In this document: piece by piece, positions 9,701 to 13,230 of the stretch
Layout: each line of letters starts with the position of its first letter
Position numbering within the stretch: position 1 is the stretch's first letter
Origin: an uncultured Eubacteriales bacterium
GTDB lineage: Bacteria; Bacillota_A; Clostridia; Christensenellales; Aristaeellaceae
Assembly (NCBI GenBank): GCA_902766515.1
Contig: CACXEB010000253.1
Coordinates: 1 to 13,230, forward strand
Direction of reading: 5' to 3'
Length of the DNA stretch: 13,230 bases
Program-made: the position numbers and the translations under genes
Notes under the pieces: model-generated
What the model saw: the letters and a program-made list of their open reading frames with translations, nothing else
Told to the model about the DNA's origin: nothing
Database searches by the model: none

Positions 9701-10930
9701 GGAGAGCGCGCCGTCCGGATAAGCCGCCGCAAGGTCCGACAGGCCCAGCTTTTCCAGCTTCACCTGCGCGCTGCCGTTCATCTCCGCGCCGGAGAAGCTG
9801 TAGACCGCGTGCCGGATGATGATCCTGTCCCCGGCTTCGAGACCAAGCACGGCTTCCGCGGCCCCGGCGAAATCGCTGCTGCCGGTCCTGCTGATGCTCA
9901 GGCGCGCGTCTGCGTCCAGTACGCCCGCCGCGGCGGTGACGGTGATCTTCACGCCGTCCAGGGATACGGCCTGCTCAAAGGGGACGGCAGGCTTTTCCGG
10001 TTTGGGCAGGATGTCCGTATGGCTGTCTCCGCAGTGGCTGCAGGTGTAGGTCACGCTGCCCTCCGCGTCATACGTCGCTTCCGTCCGGGCGGTTTCCTTG
10101 TAGTCATGCCCCAGGGCGGGTTCGCCTTCTTCAGTGTAGCTGTCGCCGCAACGGGCACAGGTGTAAACGGTCTTTCCTGCCTCTGTGCAGGTGGGCTCGG
10201 ATGCCGTTTCCTCGTAATCATGCGCCAGGGCGGCGAGCGCTTCAGTGTGGCTGGCCCCGCAGCGGCTGCAGGTATAGGTCACGCTGCCCGGCTGTCCGCA
10301 GGCCGGTTCCGTCCGGGCCGTCTCCTGATACGTGTGCCCCAGGGCGGGTTCACCCGCTTCGGTAAAGGTGTCGCCGCAGTACGCGCAGGTGTAGGTCACC
10401 GTGCCTGCCTCCGTGCAGGTGGGATCAACGGATGCCTTCCGGTAGTCGTGCGCCAGGGCGGCGAGCGCTTCAGTGTGGCTGGCCCCGCAGCGACTGCAGG
10501 TATAGGTCACGCTGCCCGGCTGCCCGCAGGCCGCTTCGGTCCGGGCCGTCTCCCGGTCATCATGCCCCAGGGCGGGCTCGCCCGCTTCAGTATAGGTGTC
10601 GCCGCAGCGCGCGCAGGTGTAGGTCACCTTTCCCGCTTCCGTACAGGTGGGCGCTGTGCTGGCAGCGCCGTACGCGTGCCCCAGCGCTGCGTCCGCCACC
10701 TCCGTGCGGGCAAGCTCCCGACCGCAGCTTTCGCATACCATGACGACGGTATGGCTGCCGTCAGCCGTGCAGGTGGGCGCCGCGCCTGCTTCCACCCGGG
10801 TCACGATCGTTTCGTGAACGCAGGAAGGCGCGTCCGGTTCCTCGGCCAGCACGGGCATGGTCAGGCTGGTGACCGTCATCGTGATGCTGAGCAGTGCAGC
10901 CAGGAATTTTCTGAAACAGGTGTTCTTCAT
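737..10930 (-). CDS. Giant multidomain secreted surface protein, 3397 residues
   Basis: A probable adhesin or polysaccharide-binding surface protein, exported by Sec. Order of parts: signal peptide 1-29 (cut after VLA); seven Cys/His repeats 37-308 (CxxC plus GH[DT]Y spacers, zinc-ribbon-like); beta-sandwich-like domain about 321-460; ten acidic 24-residue repeats 469-708; divergent InlB-like repeat about 1003-1079; four right-handed beta-helix modules at about 1080-1350, 1355-1629, 2046-2374 and 2728-3018 (GGGI[YF] and ITGN rungs); short aromatic-acidic repeats near 739, 1641 and 1905; a small LRR_5-like stretch about 1800-1874; a hydrophobic segment 2417-2446; an InlB-like repeat about 3024-3104; and a C-terminal domain 3110-3397 ending YNYAQACK. 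There is no LPXTG motif or SLH domain, so attachment is unexplained. Start chosen at MKNTCFRKF because GAGGAGG lies just upstream and the signal peptide begins there; an in-frame ATG at 11008 has no such site and falls in a leader hairpin. First gene of the leftward operon. Function inferred from architecture only. Confidence 0.9.
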   Translation of the reverse strand: MKNTCFRKFLAALLSITMTVTSLTMPVLAEEPDAPSCVHETIVTRVEAGAAPTCTADGSHTVVMVCESCGRELARTEVADAALGHAYGAASTAPTCTEAGKVTYTCARCGDTYTEAGEPALGHDDRETARTEAACGQPGSVTYTCSRCGASHTEALAALAHDYRKASVDPTCTEAGTVTYTCAYCGDTFTEAGEPALGHTYQETARTEPACGQPGSVTYTCSRCGASHTEALAALAHDYEETASEPTCTEAGKTVYTCARCGDSYTEEGEPALGHDYKETARTEATYDAEGSVTYTCSHCGDSHTDILPKPEKPAVPFEQAVSLDGVKITVTAAAGVLDADARLSISRTGSSDFAGAAEAVLGLEAGDRIIIRHAVYSFSGAEMNGSAQVKLEKLGLSDLAAAYPDGALSVYVLRCDADARKAEDKARRVSADVKAERNSVSFTLTAPGMYDVVTVVRLPEQAAEPSGDEDQGEPEGDEDETPADDQQDGPADDEQNDPEGSEDEAPEDGRQDGPADEDQGDPEGSEDETPADGQQDGPAVEEQNDPEGSEDEAPADGQQDDPADEEQGEPEGSEDETPADGQQDDPADEDQGEPEGGEDEAPVDGQQDDPADEEQGEPEGSEDEAPVDGRQDGPADEDQGEPEGSEDEAPADGQQDGAADEDQGEHESGEDEAPMDGRQDGPADEDQGEHESGEDETPTDDPEAAPGSESEVSDGQPAMMLRGTASGNETHTYGDPVWNWSEDYQAAAAVFTCTDEGCGHTETITDAEPLYSGINATAMVRFNDESYETTIVRPQVRLQVHGVNSTYKEGSYGVVIPTGTVTIEVNGQLRDYEGTQADYSYITIRAGDLVTVNRLVNESNDAYIKDYYVTAHFPNSSQTISQDRMFHAMYPIGNTGLIANDVYVIFDIHTHTVTLENNGTYSYDYNSIDPQKTGTKFRIEVRPSNTSNYTVAGLNVTYVKDGNTITIPGEPVEYQDSVLGTAYYFTMPPADAVITADVRAKHSVTCAAAENGTISASPARAMEGETITLTATPASGCALTGMSYTAGDGESTPILPDDEGRYMFTMPDADVTVSVTFASAWQALQQQIDAAEDGAVIRLTADATADADDSAIVIPLGKEITIQLNGHKIDRHMSSPKVEGYVILVQGDLTITGSGTITGGKNTGLGGGIFVWEGRLTLNGGTITGNSAAWGGGIALLNNELTMTDGSVTGNSSSNDGGGIYVDAGTFRMTGGSITGNAAARNGGGVAADDSVSGPMSIGTGSKITITGNTVNGDANNVYLLTGQQVSVTNEPAAGTQIGIFTQKAPVKGAGGGIPFAAAAHDWSEYFISDRNDKNYEIEWAGQVMELVVPDAIETWTELQYALTDGGTRDLTMEEDTWFIRLGADIVAGSGDRPLNYRYSDHPVILDLRGHDINRGRSAAASEGHVLEIEGGTLTIIDSVGGGRITGGWSYDCGGIRVSGGSLVMRAGSVTGNRAAVNGGGVYISSGSFTLAGGSVTGNACDGMGGGVYISDGSVTLTDGSVTGNASEGRGGGIYVESGALKLSGRPTVTGNTVGTLASNVFLYRGNVISLVGALSASASIGIGAGDAGRFTDDSYLTHHTGTEPGTFFTADSGFHLYQDTDGYPCVESADHTPADAPVWTWSDDGTSATLALSCVRCGEAIWSETAAVGEPELMIVDYQPRLLFTASVTVDGETYTDHFIMAPAYVDQTAPSINEDGRYVPGMESHYELAWNGQTHYYVRSSDPGQPFDETTPDALALSWFEFSGSAILRYTGPFTPGETNAIALPLYAPEGDSPLNRIGDGSFRFIEPHGIPAGTAFAITDRGNITAVSEYAFAGLNDLTLTLGAESAVTVGNSAFDSCENAAVLCNHASGLAMGAHDDAMGRFTVEFLDAHEYYAKTAHIEDDYSAATLTLGCAKQDHGCAYETAVDAEIILEADADPDNPNGFLVTVRAVYEEQEYSLTTRVGSLRVTLEYNVNTAQQFEILVPKAVGKDCAVFTFSSLDLSGMQMPAGASLVGWTDGTKTYAAEDTVTILTDASFSAEWASTWGAVREALTADGACVFLYNNIQAGPDDLPLVVPAGQEARLILRGYDVDRGLTAAADDGCAIRADGTLYINSNPALNETYTGGTVKGGKNTGSGGGIYVGGALYAQSMAVSGNASGTNGGGIYIASGATAELTSVTVSGNTAAKAAGGVFTSGALTGTGLTVTGNNAVNGAGMYINGSQVTLGASRVNSNTATGDGGGVFVSGQLNASGTHFDYNTTSLNGGGIFIADDKTTALDGCWIEHNRASQKGGGVLVGGAEPQGIDDNTQPQQNGARLYSNGPSFTLSTAGTSIQYNSSAQAGGIFVENGTVQFGNGDKIINNRNLNGDKFDNLDVGNNCSDSAPFKVSDLIDTLQIGVKVGGWASGIGGIGSFFGGLFGWVGTLIEVLAVIGIGIGITVIIDSACNGDDDKQDKPCEHPKDQWSSDSKWEDDHYAWVHEITVCKKCNKKLSDSKLVPQISEDDSSKVTTYSVTLPDGKKDQREVQPYTVILKPGIPSLEDRDILEIFRIAHRRHAAADFTLPVASPWVIEGYQLKAWHLIDTTDSITQVAFDGDHDDTETKTVVGDWKVSITYESGVFKSLENVTLVGESPLQPNPSWVEAGPPHTLLECTWQQYVLFSDGDLNGIAQYYVFDGWDVYVGSSFVDKMLTPYYILEATTGLPGRMPGQQTEPVVCPIKVCARWRSEWSLLGTELNKIQVFQLPKNIYALQLDSGITIEHGAELDLNGYKAHAHLLSAVRTVFTVNDNVTFVVKDTSDSKNGRISGGKSLGKAGGVSVSSGGTFVLEGGSIYDNVTVSPSTSGDGGPISTDGGGVYVEGTFLMKGGSVKKNEGYGSGGGVFIAPGGTFRMTGGEIRNNSARGILIHETSITGGGVYVGGTFEVSGKVVIKDNELTHTEGNEITKTNNVYLPEGKTISVVGKLDAGACIGVSMAQPGVITSGLNANGGSSARGSADNFVSDRKDYKVVINADGEAELVQAETVVFDKGDENARDRDDQGNELMPAVGVPFNTDYELPECRFGAPPQKRFKEWSVKIGDDDPEIKNPHEKINIRDYTTVTAVWEDNPDPAFRGHAILLTGQIGLQFFLELPTGKTAADYPDSYVTFEGNKADAEKQYPLPETTFGTSGRYLFQLDLSSIQMADVFTPTFHYTADGEEKTVTGDAYAIKSYIDWALADGSSSLNARQKKIIPKLADYGHYAQPYLARYNGWVVGTDYAEMTTYVTQDYDYDAVRAAASGSAYSRTEDSADVTDVNYRLTLGSQITLTVRIKPAAGVTFSKITVDGAAKTAKKSGGYYMVSFPGIYANQLADMHTIVAGDCTINVSPMSYVYEMLGRDTTLEDLKNMLCALYNYAQACK
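8807..9526 (-). repeat. Ten tandem 72-bp repeats coding acidic 24-residue units
   Basis: Ten in-register units of exactly 24 residues (residues 469-708 of the giant protein), typified by DEDQGEPEGSEDEAP plus ADGQQDGPA. They are very rich in Asp, Glu, Gly, Gln and Pro and should form an extended, strongly negative spacer. Copies vary at a few sites: GE/ND/GD after Gln, P[AVEMT]D, Q/R before QD, and EHES replacing EPEG in the last two. Unit length is constant, as expected of recent unequal recombination. Long open frames on other strands across this stretch are by-products of the repeat. Confidence 0.95.
10007..10645 (-). repeat. Three tandem 228-bp units (76 residues), each two Cys/His repeats
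   Basis: Within the seven Cys/His repeats, the last six form three copies of a 76-residue higher-order unit (starting at residues 96, 172 and 248, the third truncated). Each unit alternates type A (PTCTEAG, then CxxCGDTYTE and EPALGH) with type B (ACGQPGSVTYTCSRCGASHTE). The B halves of units 1 and 2 are nearly identical in DNA, 228 bp apart, pointing to recent duplication. In unit 3 the first Cys of B is lost (ATYDAEG), so that repeat cannot form the usual four-Cys set. Confidence 0.9.
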
Positions 10931-10962
10931 GGTTTCCTCCTCGTACGGAACGCTTATAAAAC

Positions 10963-11013
10963 AAAAGACCGTCCTGCGGAAAGGCAGCGCTGCCCCTCCG
11001 GACGACATCTTTT
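10963..11013 (-). promoter_or_regulatory. Leader stem-loop with T-rich tail, possible attenuator of the giant gene
   Basis: In the leader of the giant gene, between its promoter and start codon, the minus strand can fold into a long stem. AAAAGA pairs TCTTTT, then CGTCC pairs GGACG with small bulges, then GGA pairs TCC, with GGCAGCGCTGCC at the tip. The outer 3' arm runs straight into TCTTTTGTTTTATAA. A GC-rich stem followed by T-rich sequence is the shape of an intrinsic terminator. In a 5' leader it suggests premature termination controlled by an unknown signal. No riboswitch class was recognised upstream. Confidence 0.5.
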
Positions 11014-11100
11014 AAGCTGTGGGAATGAACGGCGTTTTCATTTCTTTCATCTGCCCGGGTACAGCCCGCCGCAGCATACAAGCCACCCCTTTGCCGTGCG

Positions 11101-11256
11101 TCCATAGGACAATAATACCATCTTAACCAGTATATCACATTCTTCTGCGGCTGACAAGGTCGTGCGTCTCTCTCTGCTTCTCTTATCCATACTTGGCGAT
11201 CCCCGTGAGCAGTCACTGGAAATCGGTGATATGTTTGACTGAATCAATAGGACAAT
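11101..11256. promoter_or_regulatory. Pair of 13-bp direct repeats (11101-11113 and 11244-11256), possible shared operator
   Basis: TCnATAGGACAAT occurs twice in the divergent region, 143 bp apart, matching at 12 of 13 positions. One copy lies just downstream of the expected transcription start of the leftward promoter; the other ends one base before the -35 box of the rightward promoter. These are typical repressor or activator positions, so a common regulator is plausible. No regulator gene lies in the window. Confidence 0.4.
11129..11157 (-). promoter_or_regulatory. SigmaA-type promoter of the leftward operon
   Basis: On the minus strand, TTGTCA (11157-11152), a 17-base spacer and TATACT (11134-11129) form a near-consensus promoter, helped by an extended -10 (TG one base before the -10). 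Expected start near 11122, giving a leader of about 190 bases before the giant gene. Confidence 0.75.
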
Positions 11257-11257
11257 C

Positions 11258-11287
11258 TTGACACGCTGCGGCGCTTTCTATTATAAT
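11258..11287 (+). promoter_or_regulatory. SigmaA-type promoter of the pullulanase gene
   Basis: Exact consensus boxes TTGACA (11258-11263) and TATAAT (11282-11287), separated by 18 bases. Expected start near 11294, giving a leader of about 95 bases. One copy of the ATAGGACAAT direct repeat abuts the -35 box upstream. Confidence 0.85.
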
Positions 11288-11317
11288 TAAATGGCGAAAA
11301 ACCATCTCCATATCCGT

Positions 11318-11351
11318 TCCGGCCGGATGCGGCATCTGCGGACGGGCCGGA
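11318..11351 (+). other. Inverted repeat in the pullulanase leader
   Basis: TCCGGCC (11318-11324) can pair with GGCCGGA (11345-11351), enclosing an inner GATG-CGG-CATC hairpin (326-336 of this kilobase). The fold lies in the 5' leader, about 25 bases before the ribosome binding site. The sequence after it on the plus strand is A-rich, not T-rich, so it is not a terminator. It could affect message stability or translation. Confidence 0.35.
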
Positions 11352-11388
11352 TGGCGTGAAAAAAAGTGAACAGAAGGGGGCGGATCTG

Positions 11389-13230
11389 ATGAAAACACAG
11401 CGATTCCTGGCATTGCTGCTCGCGCTGGCGCTGGTGCTTCCGGCGCAGGCCATCGGATGGGCGGAGGAAGCGGAATATTTCCTGCCCGCGGAACCGGGGT
11501 GCCGTCAGCTGACGCTGTACTGGAATGACCCCGGCGCGGATTATACCAGGTGCGACGTGTGGGTGTGGTTTCCCGGCAAGGACGGCAGGGGCGTCCTCTT
11601 TTATCCCTGCGATTACGGCGTGAAGTGCATGGTCAATGTTCCGGAGGACGTGTCGCAGGTGGGCTTTATCGTCCGCAAGAACTGCTCCGACCCGGGCGGA
11701 AAATCCTGGGGAAACGCCACCAAGGACGTGGAGGAGGACCGCTTTGCCGTGATGACCGGTGACGATACGAGGATTTACCTGCTGCCCGGCGACAGCATGC
11801 AGTATACCAGCCCGGACGGCGGGCAGACGCTGAACGCCATCCGCATCTTTACGCTGGCGGGCATCGTGTCGCCGACGGAGATCCGGTATTTCATCAGCCC
11901 CGCCTGCCGGCTGGGCCTGGACCAGGTGCACGTGCGGGAGGAGGGCAGGGAGCTGCCCATCGCGAAGCTGTCCAGCCTCAACAACAACGTCATCACCGGC
12001 GTGATCACGGTGGAGGGCGAGCTGGACGTGTCCCGCCCCTATACCGTGGAGATCGACGGCTACGGTGAGATCGCCGCCGTGCCGACGGACATCTTCGACA
12101 GCCCCGCCTTCGTGCAGCAGTATACCTATGACGGGGACGACCTCGGCGCCGCGATCCGGGGCGACCGGACCGTGTTCAAGGTCTGGGCGCCCACCGCCGC
12201 CTGGGTCAGGCTGAACCTGTTCAAAGACGGCGCGGAGGGCGAGGCCTATGAGGTCCTGGAGATGGCGAAGGCCGGCCAGGGCGTCTGGACCGCCGAGGCC
12301 GCCTGCGGCCATGGCACCTATTATACCTATACCGTCGCGACCGCCGCGGGGGCGCAGGAGGCGGTCGATCCCTACGCCCGGGCGGTGGGCGTGAACGGCA
12401 ACCGCGGCATGGTGATCGATCTGGCTTCCACCGATCCGGAGGGCTTCCGGGACACCGGATACTATGACCGGCTGGACACCTACGGCGACGCCGTGATCTG
12501 GGAAGTGCACGTGCGGGACTTTTCCAATACCATCACGGGTTCGCGCTATCCCGGCAAGTACCTGGCTTTCACCGAAACGGGACTGACCAACGAAAGCGGC
12601 CTGCCCGTGGGCGTCGACTTCCTGAAGGACCTGGGCGTGACCCACGTCCACCTGCAGCCGGTGTACGATTTCGCCACCGTGGACGAGACCGGCAGCGGAT
12701 CGCAGTTCAACTGGGGCTACGATCCCAAGAACTACAATGCCCCCGAGGGCAGCTACGCCACGGACCCGTACCACGGCGAGGTGCGGGTGAATGAGTTCAA
12801 GCGCATGGTGCAGGCCCTGCACGAAAACGGCCTCGGTGTGGTCATGGACGTGGTGTACAACCATACCTACGCCCTGGACTCCTGGCTCAACCGCATCGTG
12901 CCGTACTATTACTACCGCTTAAACTACGACGGCACCGTGTCCAACGGCAGCGGCTGCGGCAACGAGACTGCCTCCGATCGCGTGATGTTCCGCAAGTACA
13001 TGGTGGACAGCGTCTGCTACTGGGCCAGTGAGTATCATATTGACGGCTTCCGCTTCGACCTGATGGCGCTGCACGATGTGGAGACCATGCAGGCGATCGA
13101 GCAGGCCCTGCATGAGATCAATCCCCAGGCCATCATCTACGGCGAGGGCTGGACCGGCGGCACCTCCCCGTTACGGGAGAATCTGCGCGCCAACCAGGCC
13201 AACATCTCCCAGATCAGCGCCACCGGCGAG
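11389..13230 (+). CDS. pulA: Secreted type I pullulanase (GH13), 3' end beyond window
   Basis: Hydrolyses alpha-1,6 bonds in pullulan, starch and glycogen fragments, here outside the cell. The frame is open to the window edge (614 codons, no stop seen). Residues 1-25 are a Sec signal peptide (Leu-rich core, then AQA or GWA before EE). A CBM41 starch-binding domain spans about 38-140 (WNDPGADY, DVWVWF, QVGFIV, DRFAVM). A beta-rich linker domain runs to about 250, then a CBM48-like domain about 254-350 (FKVWAPTA), and the GH13 barrel starts near 368. Diagnostic FNWGYDP is at 440-446, region I DVVYNH at 487-492, region II GFRFDLM with nucleophile Asp557, region III GEGW with acid/base Glu586. 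Region IV and the C-terminal part lie outside. AAGGGGG lies 8 bases before the ATG. It has its own consensus promoter, divergent from the giant surface protein operon. Whether extra C-terminal anchors exist cannot be seen. Confidence 0.95.
   Translation, partial: MKTQRFLALLLALALVLPAQAIGWAEEAEYFLPAEPGCRQLTLYWNDPGADYTRCDVWVWFPGKDGRGVLFYPCDYGVKCMVNVPEDVSQVGFIVRKNCSDPGGKSWGNATKDVEEDRFAVMTGDDTRIYLLPGDSMQYTSPDGGQTLNAIRIFTLAGIVSPTEIRYFISPACRLGLDQVHVREEGRELPIAKLSSLNNNVITGVITVEGELDVSRPYTVEIDGYGEIAAVPTDIFDSPAFVQQYTYDGDDLGAAIRGDRTVFKVWAPTAAWVRLNLFKDGAEGEAYEVLEMAKAGQGVWTAEAACGHGTYYTYTVATAAGAQEAVDPYARAVGVNGNRGMVIDLASTDPEGFRDTGYYDRLDTYGDAVIWEVHVRDFSNTITGSRYPGKYLAFTETGLTNESGLPVGVDFLKDLGVTHVHLQPVYDFATVDETGSGSQFNWGYDPKNYNAPEGSYATDPYHGEVRVNEFKRMVQALHENGLGVVMDVVYNHTYALDSWLNRIVPYYYYRLNYDGTVSNGSGCGNETASDRVMFRKYMVDSVCYWASEYHIDGFRFDLMALHDVETMQAIEQALHEINPQAIIYGEGWTGGTSPLRENLRANQANISQISATGE

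Noticed and set aside
10931..11008. Upstream start adding 26 residues to the giant protein
   Set aside because: The ATG at 11008 has no ribosome binding site and sits in the leader stem; the MKN start has GAGGAGG and begins a proper signal peptide.
10931..11128. c-di-GMP or other riboswitch in the giant gene's leader
   Set aside because: I looked for known cores. GGACGCACGGCAAAG looked superficially similar to part of the c-di-GMP-I motif, but the rest of the conserved core is absent.
11291..11359. 22-codon frame in the pullulanase leader
   Set aside because: Its ATG lies at or before the predicted transcription start, directly after the -10 box, and has no ribosome binding site.
11287..12864. 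525-codon minus-strand frame opposite the pullulanase
   Set aside because: The plus strand encodes an unmistakable GH13 enzyme with catalytic motifs in frame to the window edge; the antisense frame has no family features.
1..13230. CRISPR arrays, tRNA or rRNA genes, insertion sequences
   Set aside because: No spaced identical repeats, clover-leaf sequences, transposase frames or terminal inverted repeats were found; all repeats lie inside coding sequence or the control region.

Overview
The window looks like a piece of an uncultured, high-GC member of the Clostridia (Bacillota), probably from a gut or rumen community. The clues are strong AGGAGG-type ribosome binding sites, sigmaA-like promoters, a very large secreted protein made of modules typical of gut Clostridia (Cys/His 'TCTEAG' repeats, GGGIY-type beta-helix repeats, InlB-like repeats) and a secreted type I pullulanase. 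The taxon is inferred from style only; there is no marker gene in the window.

Layout. A gene-free divergent region (about 10931-11388) separates two transcription units. Leftward (minus strand) runs an apparent four-gene operon: a giant secreted protein of 3397 residues (10930 to 737), a 42-residue micropeptide (691 to 563), a Thr/Pro-rich lipoprotein of 134 residues (566 to 162, start overlapping the previous stop as ATGA), a 33-residue micropeptide (141 to 40), then a GC-rich hairpin (28 to 1) that is probably the terminator. Rightward (plus strand) runs a signal-peptide-bearing pullulanase (11389 to the window edge, incomplete), with CBM41, CBM48-like and GH13 parts and the catalytic Asp and Glu visible.

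The two micropeptides have normal ribosome binding sites and are clear paralogues of each other (14 of the first 25 residues identical, pattern MExYE....EVI....EDVI.TS.G). They flank the lipoprotein, and the lipoprotein's C-terminus shares the string IQFPI with the downstream micropeptide. This micropeptide/lipoprotein/giant-surface-protein cassette is the best candidate here for an undescribed system; its function cannot be read from the sequence.

The divergent region holds good sigmaA promoters for each side, a direct repeat (TCnATAGGACAAT) placed next to each promoter, and, in the leader of the giant gene, a long stem-loop ending in a T-rich run that looks like an attenuator. A plausible reading is a surface/extracellular polysaccharide-use locus: the pullulanase cuts alpha-1,6 bonds in starch, glycogen or pullulan outside the cell, while the giant beta-helix protein acts in adhesion or substrate binding. 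Coordination of the two units is inference from the shared control region.
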